A stretch of 64,000 nt of DNA from Acidobacteriota bacterium (GTDB lineage Bacteria; Acidobacteriota; Thermoanaerobaculia; Multivoradales; Multivoraceae). The stretch spans positions 1 to 64,000 of the forward strand of contig JAJCXN010000056.1 in assembly GCA_029263415.1 (NCBI GenBank), in the 5' to 3' direction. This document shows, in pieces, positions 51,869 through 63,470 of this stretch. The translations under genes and the position numbers were made by a program. How positions within the stretch are numbered: the stretch's first letter is position 1; each line of letters starts with the position of its first letter. The notes beneath the pieces were generated by a model that made no database searches, was not told where the DNA came from, and worked only from the letters and a program-made list of their open reading frames with translations.

Positions 51869-52599
51869 CCAAGCAACGACCAATCTGGCAGCGGGCGCGC
51901 GACTTCGCGCTCTATCGTCTTCGGCCGCTGCGCGGCTGGCTCAAGCACTCGTTGCGCAACCGAATTGCTGAAGTAGAGCGATCAAGCGGACCTCTCAAGC
52001 TGCACATCGGCTGCGGCACCGAGACGCTCGACGGATGGGTAAACCTCGACATCCAAAAGCTCCCGGAAGTGGACGTCGCCATCGACATTCGAGCTGGTCT
52101 TCCCTTCAACAACGCACAGTTCGTGTTCGCAGAACACTTCCTAGAACACCTGGACATCGACGCGGCACTCGACTTCCTGCTAGACGTGCACCGTTCTTTA
52201 GGCGAAGGCGGTTGGCTACGGCTATCGACACCCAACCTCGACTGGGTTTGGGGCACCGTGTATGGCGGCGAACGTGCCGATCACAACCAGCACCTGGCAG
52301 CGGTCATCAACACCAACCGCGCCTTCTACGGTTGGCGACACCGCTTCATCTGGGATCGTGTCTTCCTCGAACACGCTCTCGCGGCGTGCGGATACAACGA
52401 GATCAGGCCTTGTCGGTATCAAGAGAGTTCAATCTCTGAACTCTCGGGCCTCGAACGTCACGCTAAATCCCCAGACACCGATGAGATCCCTCATGTACTT
52501 GTGTTCGAAGCGCGCAAGGGCCCAGCCCAACCCCATGCCTTCGCCTCGCTCAAACGTAGAGTCGCCGACGACTTCTTGAGCCATCGCGACGTGCTCTAG
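51865..52599 (+). CDS. SAM-dependent class I methyltransferase
   Basis: A 244-residue protein from GTG 51865, overlapping the transporter stop (GTGA), with GGGGG upstream. The SAM-binding motif I is KLHIGCGTETLDGWVNLDIQ, motif II includes VDVAIDIRAGLPFNN, and AEHFLEHLDIDAALDFL is the post-motif EH(F/V)LEH helix. LGEGGWLRLSTPNLDWVW follows. Such proteins (PF13489-like) often methylate small molecules or sugars. With the P450 and nucleoside transporter it could modify a nucleoside-like metabolite (inference). Confidence 0.85.
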   Translation: MTKQRPIWQRARDFALYRLRPLRGWLKHSLRNRIAEVERSSGPLKLHIGCGTETLDGWVNLDIQKLPEVDVAIDIRAGLPFNNAQFVFAEHFLEHLDIDAALDFLLDVHRSLGEGGWLRLSTPNLDWVWGTVYGGERADHNQHLAAVINTNRAFYGWRHRFIWDRVFLEHALAACGYNEIRPCRYQESSISELSGLERHAKSPDTDEIPHVLVFEARKGPAQPHAFASLKRRVADDFLSHRDVL

Positions 52600-52640
52600 G
52601 CTTTAAGGGACCGAGGACCGCTCGCGGCCTCAGACAGATC

Positions 52641-54215
52641 CTACGATCTTGGCAACTCGACTGGAAACAGTGAGTTGGGAGCGGTCTCAGCAACCAGAAT
52701 CGCGACGCCTTGGCGCACAACATCAGGCGATATACCGGCAATGTTGTCTTGCTCGTTGGGATCGATCGCGAGGTCATAGAGTTCCCACCCCTGCCACTCG
52801 GAAGGGTCTGCGTTGAGCCCTTGATGAACCAGCTTGTAGTTGCCAAAGCGAACTGCCACCTGGCCGCCATACTCAGGAAACACCCACACCAGAGGATTGC
52901 GCTCAACGACCGCTTCTTCACCCACTAGATGTGACATCAAACTGATGCCGTCGAGGTCTGTTGGCGGACTCTCTCCTAGCAACTCGGCGAACGTCGACCA
53001 CCAATCGGGAAAGTAGGTCACCTGTTCGGTCTGCGATCCGGATTCAACCCGACCGGGCCAGCGAACGATCAAGGGCACCTTAATGCCTCCCTCGTACACA
53101 CTTCCCTTGAAACCTCGCAGCCCGGCCGTGCTGTTGAAAAACGCTGAATCGACGCCACCAATACCGAGCACCGGATCGCTTCGGTGACCGTGGGTAGTGC
53201 CATTGTCGCTGGTAAAGACGACCAGCGTGTCGCCCTCAAGGTCGAGTTCTGCCAGCTTGTCCAACACCGCACCAACGTGTTGATCTAGATCGCTGATCAT
53301 GGCCGCGTAGCCTGCGCGCGGGCGCGGGTGTGGCAGGTAGGCGCCTTGTCCGCGGTATGGCCGTTGGTCCCATTCCTCGGGGTATTGATCTACCCACTCT
53401 TTCGGCGGCTGCATGGCAACGTGTGGTTCGACGAATGGCAGATATAAAAAGAAGGGCGATTCCTCGCCCTGGGTGACGCTCTGTTCGATGAAATCGAGGG
53501 CTTCGGCCAAGATCAGGTCCGGAGCATAGTTGGTCGCTTGCCAGTCCTCTAGCCGCACCTCACCGTCCGGCTGCTGCTGATGCCCGGGAATCGGCTCCTC
53601 GTTGATCACCACTTTTTCGTGGTCGGACCACAGATGAGGCGGGTAGTAGCTATGGGCAACCCGTTGACAGTTGTAGCCGAAGAAGTGGTCGAAGCCTTGA
53701 GCGTTCGGGTCGCCAGCTGAACCCACCGGACCAAGCCCCCACTTGCCCATGGCACCAGTGCGATATCCATGTTCTTTGAACAGCTCAGCGAGGGTGCGCT
53801 CACGCGCTTCCAGCGGGTGCTGCCCTTCGACGCGTGCGCCTTGGCTATCCACCGCATCCAGGTTGCCTCTGATCGATACGTGCCCTAGGTGCTTGCCAGT
53901 CATCAGCACCGCGCGTGACGGCGCGCAGACCGGCGCGCCGGAATAGTTGTTGGTGAAACGCTTCCCTTGGGCCGCAAGGCGGTCGATGTTGGGAGTCTTG
54001 ATCTTGAGCTGCCCATAGCTGCCCAGCTCTCCGTAGCCGAGGTCGTCCGCCATGATGAATACAACATTCGGAAGACGCTGTTGGCCTGTGTTAGCAGAAC
54101 GCTTCTCTGGAGCCCTCTCGCACCCGACGCTCAGGCTAATCGTCAGTAGGAGTACCGTCAGCGCGACCGTCCGACACTGCGCGATGCCGTGTTGCTGGAG
54201 TCTCTGATGGATCAC
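52641..54215 (-). CDS. Arylsulfatase-type lipoprotein with formylglycine motif
   Basis: A 524-residue protein from GTG 54215, with GGAGG seven bases upstream. The signal LTVLLLTISLSVGC ends in a lipobox-like VGC. The sulfatase core starts PNVVFIMADDLGYGELGSYG, and the FGly site is intact: SGAPVCAPSRAVLMTGKH (CxPxR). Metal-binding residues recur in VVFTSDNGTTHGHRSDPV. It should hydrolyse sulfate esters in the periplasm or at the surface, provided a formylglycine-generating enzyme exists elsewhere. It is 18 bp upstream of nothing but directly follows a sulfatase-like gene on the same strand (54234-55301). Probable substrates are sulfated polysaccharides. Confidence 0.92.
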   Translation of the reverse strand: MIHQRLQQHGIAQCRTVALTVLLLTISLSVGCERAPEKRSANTGQQRLPNVVFIMADDLGYGELGSYGQLKIKTPNIDRLAAQGKRFTNNYSGAPVCAPSRAVLMTGKHLGHVSIRGNLDAVDSQGARVEGQHPLEARERTLAELFKEHGYRTGAMGKWGLGPVGSAGDPNAQGFDHFFGYNCQRVAHSYYPPHLWSDHEKVVINEEPIPGHQQQPDGEVRLEDWQATNYAPDLILAEALDFIEQSVTQGEESPFFLYLPFVEPHVAMQPPKEWVDQYPEEWDQRPYRGQGAYLPHPRPRAGYAAMISDLDQHVGAVLDKLAELDLEGDTLVVFTSDNGTTHGHRSDPVLGIGGVDSAFFNSTAGLRGFKGSVYEGGIKVPLIVRWPGRVESGSQTEQVTYFPDWWSTFAELLGESPPTDLDGISLMSHLVGEEAVVERNPLVWVFPEYGGQVAVRFGNYKLVHQGLNADPSEWQGWELYDLAIDPNEQDNIAGISPDVVRQGVAILVAETAPNSLFPVELPRS

Positions 54216-54233
54216 AACTACCCTCCGTACAAG

Positions 54234-55301
54234 CTAGCGCAAAGAGCGCGCTAGCAGCTTCTCAAGTTCAAGCAGTACGGCCGATTCGAGCACACTGGTG
54301 GCACCGTTGGTCGTACTCTCCACTTCCACGGAACCATCGTAGATGGTCCAGCGGCAACGTGCGCTGCTTCGTCGCGACCAGCAGTCGGCCATTCCGGCGC
54401 GATCCCAGCGCACGGACAGCTGCCACCGACCGTGCCAACCGCGAACGCCGGTGACAGCGCCGTCCTCCCAAATCTCACTGAGCAACGGTCGCTTGTCATC
54501 CTCTGCCGATAAAGCTGGCGTTAGTGCAGGAGAGTTCTCAGCACCCAACTGGTGCCTGAGAGTAGCTCCAACCGACTCGAGCGCGATTAACGCGCCCGGC
54601 GGTGGCAATGGCTGCGGTTGGCGATTAGCGCCAACTCGAATAGCGATCGGCACCCGGCCTTCTGCAGATCCGTGCACTGAGGTCACTACTACCACCACGT
54701 CCTCGAGCAGCCCTCGCCCCTCGAGGGTCACGAGAACTCGATTGACCATCGCTATGGTCGCCGCGGGCCGCTTTCTGGCCATAACTTTGTACCCGAGCCA
54801 GAACACAAACGGCGCCTCCGCGACCTCAAGCGACGTCAATGCCGGCCTCAGCAACGCAAGCCTAGTCGCCCCAGGTACTAGCCGGTCCAGTTCAGGCCTT
54901 CGCCAAGTCGCCCCCAGCAACCGCGCGATGACTGCCGGCTCAAATGCCTGATCAATCGAGAGCGATCGAGTCAGAACCAAGTGATCCAGCGTTGAGATCT
55001 CGATTTCATCCAGGGCCCTCAAGCGCAGCGGCGCCACACCGCTAAAGAAACCGAGCAGCGACCGCATCGGATCTGTTGAACCGGGCACGGCACTGCCGAA
55101 CCACCACTCTCCCGAACCATCGCTGCCACGAGCCAGCCAGGTTTCGGCAACGTCCGTACGTTCGATCCCTGTCCAGCTCGGCTTATCCTCGACCGTAATC
55201 ACGACCACCGAAGCGCGACCCAACAGCTCCGTTCCGTTGCCCATCGCAGCTGATGGCAAGAACAGGGACGCCACGGCAAGAGTCAAAATGATCGGTTTCA
55301 A
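54234..55301 (-). CDS. Degenerate sulfatase-like exported protein
   Basis: About 355 residues from TTG 55301 (AGAGG ten bases upstream), which gives a clean signal peptide (KPIILTLAVASLFLPSAAMG). The layout follows the alkaline phosphatase superfamily but key residues are lost: ASVVVITVEDKPSW replaces the NVV.I..DD strand, GSTDPMRSLLGFFSG replaces CxPxR (Thr at the nucleophile), and VVVTSVHGSAEGRVPIAIRV replaces the TSDHG/N metal site. This suggests a catalytically dead or altered paralogue. It lies 18 bp upstream of the intact arylsulfatase gene on the same strand, so it could assist or regulate that enzyme. The relationship is my inference from pattern alignment. Confidence 0.6.
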   Translation of the reverse strand: MKPIILTLAVASLFLPSAAMGNGTELLGRASVVVITVEDKPSWTGIERTDVAETWLARGSDGSGEWWFGSAVPGSTDPMRSLLGFFSGVAPLRLRALDEIEISTLDHLVLTRSLSIDQAFEPAVIARLLGATWRRPELDRLVPGATRLALLRPALTSLEVAEAPFVFWLGYKVMARKRPAATIAMVNRVLVTLEGRGLLEDVVVVVTSVHGSAEGRVPIAIRVGANRQPQPLPPPGALIALESVGATLRHQLGAENSPALTPALSAEDDKRPLLSEIWEDGAVTGVRGWHGRWQLSVRWDRAGMADCWSRRSSARCRWTIYDGSVEVESTTNGATSVLESAVLLELEKLLARSLR

Positions 55302-55445
55302 CGAAGTGCAGCCTCTACACGGGTTCAGTACGGGGTCCTCGATAGCTGCGAGCATACCGACAGGACACGCGACAGGGTCGGAGGATCGGCACATTGGTAC
55401 TGCCAAGACGTCGACAAGATGGATCTGTCATGTGCCAGGTAGACT

Positions 55446-55946
55446 GTGAGATCGATGATCCGCATACCGGTAACACTCAACTTCTCCGTCTCTCTTGCGC
55501 TGTGCGCTCTCGCGTTCGTTTTCGCCTTTGCTACAGCAACGGGAGCCTTCGCACAGCCTCAAGAACTGACTCCACAAGAGCACGCCCTCCGCATCCTTGA
55601 CGACTTCATGACCGCGTTCAACGCGCGCGACACTCAGGCGTGGACCAAGACCATGCACTTTCCACACGTGCGATTTGCCAGTGGAGAGACCCGTACCGAT
55701 CGAACTGCCGACGAGATGTTGGCTCGTTTCAGCTTTGCCGATTTCGCACAGCGGTTCGACTGGCACCACAGTGCGTGGCTCAAGCGCGAGGTAGTCCAGT
55801 CGGGGCCCGACAAAGTCCATGTGGCTGTGCGGTTCGGCCGCTATCGAGACGATGGCACGCTCACCACCGCGTTTGACTCGCTCTATATCGTGGTCAAGCG
55901 CAACGGCCATTGGGGCATCGTGAGCCGTTCGAGTTTCGCGCCCTAG
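55446..55946 (+). CDS. Exported SnoaL/NTF2-like protein
   Basis: A 166-residue protein (GTG 55446 or ATG 55455). The signal peptide is FSVSLALCALAFVFAFATAT then GAFAQ. The mature part is a single NTF2-like cone: LRILDDFMTAFNARDTQAWT, MHFPHVRFASGETR, VHVAVRFGRYRDDGTLTTAF and a final YIVVKRNGHWGIVSRSSF. Catalytic function cannot be assigned from an NTF2 fold alone. It is convergent with the Nudix gene (30-bp gap). Confidence 0.75.
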   Translation: MRSMIRIPVTLNFSVSLALCALAFVFAFATATGAFAQPQELTPQEHALRILDDFMTAFNARDTQAWTKTMHFPHVRFASGETRTDRTADEMLARFSFADFAQRFDWHHSAWLKREVVQSGPDKVHVAVRFGRYRDDGTLTTAFDSLYIVVKRNGHWGIVSRSSFAP

Positions 55947-55975
55947 CAACAAGCAACTGTAATCTGAGTCAATTT

Positions 55976-56710
55976 TTAGAACCGCTCGTACTGAAAACCT
56001 GACTTAGCTAGAACCAGTCGATGACGAGCACCTGCAGCCTCAGCGTCGCTATTCTCGTAGCCAGCGTCGCCCGACCAAAGGGCCACGCGCGTGCCTTCGA
56101 CCGTCACCCCAATTCGGGTCTCATAGACATCCGGCACCAGGCCGCTCAGATGGTCGAGCAGCGGAGCCACGGAGTCGAATTGAATCATTTGATGAAGCGT
56201 GACCCAGGTCGGTGGCGCTAGATCGATCTCGCCATTGCGATGCCGTTCTAGTGCTGCCGACGGGGGAACCCACGAATGCTCCTTGATCTCACCGTCATCG
56301 ATGGTGACCACGTCGGAACGTTCGAGCCTCGCTGCAAAGAACCAAGTTGCGTACCGTCGCGGCGTCGACGACGGAGGCGTCCAGTGCGAGACTTGAACCA
56401 ACGACTGTGGCTCGATCACGATGTCTGCCTCCTCAAGCGCCTCGCGGACTGCGGCGGTGCGCGCCGCCGTTTCGAGGTCTCCATTCTCAGAGTAGTCATC
56501 GTCATCGAGCCGGCCACCCGGAAACACCCACATGCCGCCGAACGCGATCTTCGAGTTCTTGCGCAGCATCAGGGTCTCGATGCCGTGTTCGTCTGAATCG
56601 CGCAAGACGCAGACTGTGGCAGCAGGTATCGGTGCGTTCTCCGACGGCGGCGCCTCAATATCGCCGTAGATGTCGTTGCGGTGCTGCTCGTCTCGCTGGT
56701 CTTTACTCAT
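55976..56710 (-). CDS. Nudix hydrolase
   Basis: A 244-residue protein with a central Nudix domain. GGMWVFPGGRLDDDDYSENG leads into the Nudix box AARTAAVREALEEADI, whose REALEEAD helix carries the metal-binding glutamates. The spacing between the first Gly and REALEE is longer than the classical box, as in NUDT19/CoA-type relatives. The N-terminus NAPIPAATVCVLRDSDEHGI is typical of this subgroup. It cleaves a nucleoside diphosphate linked to X; CoA, ADP-ribose or a related compound may be the substrate. Single gene. Confidence 0.85.
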   Translation of the reverse strand: MSKDQRDEQHRNDIYGDIEAPPSENAPIPAATVCVLRDSDEHGIETLMLRKNSKIAFGGMWVFPGGRLDDDDYSENGDLETAARTAAVREALEEADIVIEPQSLVQVSHWTPPSSTPRRYATWFFAARLERSDVVTIDDGEIKEHSWVPPSAALERHRNGEIDLAPPTWVTLHQMIQFDSVAPLLDHLSGLVPDVYETRIGVTVEGTRVALWSGDAGYENSDAEAAGARHRLVLAKSGFQYERF

Positions 56711-56738
56711 CGATCGCGGGTCCTTCTTGGTTGAAATG

Positions 56739-57000
56739 TCAAAGCCGTCTCATCACGTCAATTGCGAAGTGCCGCAGATGGGCCCAGTGCGCAGCCTCCC
56801 GCGGGACGCCGTTGAACCCTTTGGGCGCGGGGGTTTGCGGCGCCAAAGGCACCGCCGACTCAACGATAAACCGGTGCGCAAGCCTTCCGTGGAACATCGC
56901 CCTCGGCGGCACCAGCCCCACCAGACAGTGCGCCAGCCTCCCGCGGCACGGCGGATCCCCGCGCTCAGCCGCACGTGAGTTTCACCACCGGCTGCTAGTC
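56739..57000 (-). other. Short conserved-looking fragment with possible intron-like hairpin
   Basis: A minus-strand frame from 56921 to 56739 gives a 60-residue product with MFHGRLAHRFIVESAVPLAP and AAHWAHLRHFAIDVMRRL, which reads like the C-terminus of a protein but belongs to no family I recognise. The open frame extends upstream without a start. At 56961-57000 (minus) CAGCCG and CGGCTG pair around GGTGAAACTCACGTG, resembling, but not strictly matching, group II intron domain V. It may be debris of a larger gene or element. Confidence 0.3.
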
Positions 57001-57007
57001 CCGGGGA

Positions 57008-57409
57008 CTAAGAAGTCGAGACCCTGCGGCGCGACAAGCGAAGGTTGTGCAGGTGGCCATAGATCAGCACTCCTGCGCCCATGACTGAGACCAGCGCGGC
57101 GGCGACCACTCGATCACTGACTTGTTCCATGGCACGGGCAACCACGAGAAGACTCAGCCCCACGCTGAGAGCAACAAGCACGCGCTTGGAGCGATGCCGT
57201 TGATAGCCGCGACCGAGACTGAAAGAGGCGATCACGCCTGCCAACGCGAGCAATAGCCACTCCAAGCGTTCATCACCCAGTGCAACGCCGGCAGTCGGCA
57301 GGATGCCCAGCAAGATAGGCACCATCGCGCAATGCACAGCGCAAGCGGTCGACACCAGGACACCCAAGCGATCGTACAGTCCGGCGTTGGAATTCGGTTG
57401 ACTCACCAC
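57008..57409 (-). CDS. MerC-domain membrane protein
   Basis: A 133-residue inner-membrane protein with a GTG start. It has the MerC signature DRLGVLVSTACAVHCAMVPI with the CAVHC thiol pair, then LLGILPTAGVALGDERLEWL, followed by three further hydrophobic helices (LLLALAGVIASFSLG, VLVALSVGLSLLVVARAM, VAAALVSVMGAGVLIYGH). It ends HLHNLRLSRRR. MerC relatives bind and move mercury; these short chromosomal forms lack mer neighbours and may handle other metals or have another role. Confidence 0.82.
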   Translation of the reverse strand: MVSQPNSNAGLYDRLGVLVSTACAVHCAMVPILLGILPTAGVALGDERLEWLLLALAGVIASFSLGRGYQRHRSKRVLVALSVGLSLLVVARAMEQVSDRVVAAALVSVMGAGVLIYGHLHNLRLSRRRVSTS

Positions 57410-57622
57410 GGCGGCATTCTACCGAGAGAACATCTCCTTAGTGCAGAGTGGTTTGCGACCGATTAGATCCTTGCAAGTTCGACAACTACTCGCTTACAAT
57501 GGCGCTCTCAAGTTGATCTGGTTGTCGGAGTGTAGGGTGGCACGAAGTTGTACCAGCCAGCTTGCCGATCTAGTGTTTGCGCCATCAGCCGGACTCACTC
57601 AGTCCGACTGATTCAGTTGCTC

Positions 57623-57695
57623 TGACTGGCTCAATCGATCTCGACTGGCTCAATCGAACCGACTGGCTCAATCGAACCGACCGGCTCAATCGAAC
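57623..57695. repeat. 18-bp tandem repeat, four copies
   Basis: The unit CGACTGGCTCAATCGAAC occurs at 57642-57659 and 57660-57677, with one change at 57678-57695 and a variant 19-bp copy at 57623-57641. Degenerate related sequence extends left to ~57590. It lies in the ~520-bp gap between the MerC-like gene and the M23 peptidase gene (57410-57928), which contains no gene. Confidence 0.9.
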
Positions 57696-57835
57696 CAGGG
57701 AGAGAGCCTCGGCCAAGTTGAGTCCCTAATTTCAATGGTAGGCATCGGTGCCTCCACGCGTAGCTAAGCTCCCCCGCTCCCCCGCCCTCTCCACACCCGG
57801 CCTCTCGATCAAGATGCTCTTCGTCCTATCTTCTT

Positions 57836-57877
57836 TTCTCGGCTAAATTCTTTCTCGGCCATTTCTCTTCTCGGCCA
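57836..57877 (+). repeat. 16-bp-period repeat in the peptidase leader
   Basis: TTCTCGGCTA (57836-57845) and TTCTCGGCCA (57852-57861, 57868-57877) recur with an exact 16-bp period. They lie 50-90 bp upstream of the M23 peptidase start, probably within its 5' untranslated leader or promoter. The surroundings are pyrimidine-rich. Confidence 0.8.
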
Positions 57878-57928
57878 AAGCCGCCTCTTCGATCGACCGC
57901 AGGCCAGCCTCTCAACAACAAGAGTGAT

Positions 57929-58807
57929 ATGGGTCTCAAATACCACACGATCATCTTCGTCCCCCACTCCCGAGCGAAATTCCGCAAGTGGCGGGTGAGC
58001 AACCGACAAGTCCGCTGGGCCATCGCTTGCGTCTCGGTGCTCACTATCGGTGCCATCTTCGTCAGCTGGAAGAACTTCACCACCAACGTCTCCTTGAGTG
58101 AAGTCAATCGACTCAAGCTAGAGAATCAAGAACTGCGTCAGGTCACCACCGACTTCGAACGTGATTTTCAAGCGCTGGAGCTTCAGCTCGCCACTTTTGA
58201 AGACAAGGCCAACAGCCTCGCCATCGTCGCTGGCATTGAAGACAGCGCGAGTTCGGTCGCTTTGCGCAACGGCCAAGGTGGCGGCACCGGTGGAGCACTA
58301 GCGTCTCTGCGCCCCGGCGACTTCCACCTAGCCGAGCTCGCAGCGCGAAGCCAGAGCTTGGCGGCCAGCCTCAGCGTCGTCGGGGAGCGGCTTGAGCAAC
58401 GCAAGGAGCTGATCTCTTCGATGCCAGCCATCCTGCCCGCAAAGGGAATCGTCACCAGTCGATACGGCTACCGCAGCGATCCAATGCATGGCCGGCGCGC
58501 ATTCCATTCAGGAATTGACATCTCAGCACGGCCCGGCAGCCCAGTCTATGCCAGCGCTGACGGCGTCGTAGCGCGCGCGGGGACCATTGGCAGCCTCGGC
58601 CGCGCGGTCTACTTGTCACATAAGTTCGGCCACTCCACCCGATACGGCCACATGTCGAAACTTGCGGTCCAGCCTGGCGAGCGGGTCAAGCGCAACGACA
58701 TCATCGGCTACGTCGGCAATACCGGCCGGGCCACCGGCTACCACTTGCACTACGAAGTGCACACTGCTGGCCGAGCACAAAACCCACTCGAGTTCGTCGC
58801 CCACTGA
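57929..58807 (+). CDS. M23-family peptidoglycan endopeptidase, membrane-anchored
   Basis: A 292-residue protein. A short cytoplasmic part precedes one TM helix (VRWAIACVSVLTIGAIFVSW). A coiled coil (SEVNRLKLENQELRQVTTDF, ERDFQALELQLATFEDKA) extends into the periplasm. The C-terminal lytic domain has the zinc ligands of M23 enzymes: HSGIDIS (HxxxD) and HLHYEVH (HxH), plus GYRSDPMHGRRAFHSG and YGHMSKLAVQPGERV. It cleaves peptide cross-links of peptidoglycan or, in relatives with this coiled coil, regulates division or elongation. It is followed by secA at 300 bp. Confidence 0.92.
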   Translation: MGLKYHTIIFVPHSRAKFRKWRVSNRQVRWAIACVSVLTIGAIFVSWKNFTTNVSLSEVNRLKLENQELRQVTTDFERDFQALELQLATFEDKANSLAIVAGIEDSASSVALRNGQGGGTGGALASLRPGDFHLAELAARSQSLAASLSVVGERLEQRKELISSMPAILPAKGIVTSRYGYRSDPMHGRRAFHSGIDISARPGSPVYASADGVVARAGTIGSLGRAVYLSHKFGHSTRYGHMSKLAVQPGERVKRNDIIGYVGNTGRATGYHLHYEVHTAGRAQNPLEFVAH

Positions 58808-59111
58808 ACCAAGCGAGGCAGCCAAGCGAGGCACCGATAGCGGTGCCCTTGGTGTCCAAGGGCTCTGGTACACTGTGCGTATTCGAACGGGTCGCAGGTG
58901 CGTCCCAGTTCACTAAGCAGCGCCCTCGATCCACCGGCGATCAGAGTCGGGCAACGAGGTTTTGATTCGCTAACGGATCGAATCCGCACGACAGTCCGCT
59001 CGTAGGGCCACTAGTAGACCTGCTTGTCAGGCCGCTGACTCAACGCCGCCGGCGTCCCAATCTGGGCCGCACGGCTCTCCTTTACCCAGTTCTCTTTTTC
59101 TAGCAGCTCCT
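58808..59111. other. Intergenic region upstream of secA
   Basis: About 300 bp. The start of the gap has AAGCGAGGCA twice (58811-58840), a small direct repeat. No RNA gene or hairpin-plus-T-run was found. It presumably contains the secA promoter. Confidence 0.4.
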
Positions 59112-61886
<2,775 letters not shown>

Positions 61887-61943
61887 CTGACCCTCGCTAG
61901 GCCGTGAGCAAGAACGACCAATCAGCACCCGTCGAGGTTTCCC

Positions 61944-63437
61944 ATGACCGTATCCAACACACCACCGGAAACCCCAAGCTTTCAGGTCGGCCTGACGTTT
62001 GATGACGTCCTGTTGCAGCCCGGTCTTTCCGAGGTGCATCCCAACGACATCGACCTGAACACTCGGATCACGCGAGGAATTGCGCTCAAGACACCGCTGA
62101 TCTCAGCGGCCATGGACACCGTCACCGAGTCCCGGCTAGCGATTGCCATGGCACAGTCGGGTGGCATCGGCATTGTCCACAAGAACCTTTCGATCGAACG
62201 TCAACACCGTGAGGTCGACAAGGTCAAGCGCTCTGAAGCCGGGATGATCGTCGATCCGATCACCATGAGGCCCGATCAACGCATTCATGAAGCCCTCGAG
62301 ATGATGGCTAACTACAAGATCTCGGGCGTTCCGATCACCGACGACGACGGGCACCTGGTCGGGATCTTGACCAACCGAGACCTGCGCTTCGAGACGGATC
62401 ACAACCGCCCCATCGGGGACTTGATGACGCGTCAGAACTTGGTGACAGTTCCGGTCGGCACAACTCTCGAACAGGCGAAGGCCAAGCTCCACGAGCATCG
62501 CATTGAAAAGTTGCTGGTCACGGATCCCGCGGGCAATCTCAAGGGTCTAATCACGGTCAAAGACATCCAAAAGATGCAGCAGTACCCGAATGCTTGCAAA
62601 GACGATCTCGGGCGTCTGCGCGTGGGCGCTGCGGTCGGCGTCTCGGGCGATTTCCTTGAACGAGCAGCGACCTTGATCGAGGGCAAGGCCGATCTACTTG
62701 TTGTCGATTCATCGCACGCGCATAGCCGCGGTGTCCTCGATGCCGCCGAGACGCTGCGGGATCGCTTTCCCGACGTGCAGATCCTGGTGGGAAATGTGGC
62801 AACTGAGGCGGGTGCCAGGGCACTCCTTGATCGCGGCGTTGACGGCATCAAGGTTGGGATTGGTCCTGGCAGCATTTGTACCACCCGCATCGTTACCGGA
62901 GCGGGTGTGCCTCAGATCACGGCCATCCAAGCGTGCCGCCGCGCGGTCGAAGGTACCGACGTACCAATCGTTGCAGACGGCGGCATCCGCTTTTCAGGAG
63001 ACCTCACCAAAGCCATCGCAGCCGGCGCCCACGCGATCATGGCGGGCTCGCTGCTCGCAGGTGCTGAGGAGAGCCCCGGCGAGACCATCCTCTACCAAGG
63101 GCGGACCTACAAGGCTTACCGCGGCATGGGTTCGCTTTCCGCAATGGCCGCTGGCAGTGCCGATCGCTACTTTCAAGATTCGACCGATCGCAATTTCAAC
63201 AAGCTCGTACCCGAGGGGATCGAAGGCATGGTGCCCCACAAGGGAAACGTCGAGCAGGTGCTGGTTCAGCTCACCGGCGGACTCCGACAAGGAATGGGAC
63301 TGGCTGGCTGCGCTGACATCGAAGAACTGAGAACCAAGTCCATCATGCTGCGTACGACCGCAGCAGGCCAGAAAGAGAGCCACGCGCATGACGTGGTCAT
63401 CACCAAAGAGGCGCCGAACTACTGGGTCGAACGGTAG
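61944..63437 (+). CDS. guaB: Inosine-5'-monophosphate dehydrogenase
   Basis: A 497-residue IMPDH. The TIM-barrel N-terminus has [15 protein letters not shown]. Two CBS domains (~100-215, [20 protein letters not shown] and [19 protein letters not shown]) are inserted. The catalytic loop is [15 protein letters not shown] with nucleophile Cys312, and IMP-binding glycines lie in [15 protein letters not shown] and [13 protein letters not shown]. The mobile flap has [10 protein letters not shown]. It converts IMP to XMP with NAD+ in guanine nucleotide synthesis. GAGG eight bases upstream supports this start. Confidence 0.97.
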   Translation: MTVSNTPPETPSFQVGLTFDDVLLQPGLSEVHPNDIDLNTRITRGIALKTPLISAAMDTVTESRLAIAMAQSGGIGIVHKNLSIERQHREVDKVKRSEAGMIVDPITMRPDQRIHEALEMMANYKISGVPITDDDGHLVGILTNRDLRFETDHNRPIGDLMTRQNLVTVPVGTTLEQAKAKLHEHRIEKLLVTDPAGNLKGLITVKDIQKMQQYPNACKDDLGRLRVGAAVGVSGDFLERAATLIEGKADLLVVDSSHAHSRGVLDAAETLRDRFPDVQILVGNVATEAGARALLDRGVDGIKVGIGPGSICTTRIVTGAGVPQITAIQACRRAVEGTDVPIVADGGIRFSGDLTKAIAAGAHAIMAGSLLAGAEESPGETILYQGRTYKAYRGMGSLSAMAAGSADRYFQDSTDRNFNKLVPEGIEGMVPHKGNVEQVLVQLTGGLRQGMGLAGCADIEELRTKSIMLRTTAAGQKESHAHDVVITKEAPNYWVER

Positions 63438-63470
63438 CAAGCTGACCTCGACCTCGACGCGAGTTAGAAA

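Noticed and set aside
56347-57084. Plus-strand 245-residue frame across the Nudix gene
   Set aside because: Antisense to the Nudix gene, Arg-rich, no start signal.
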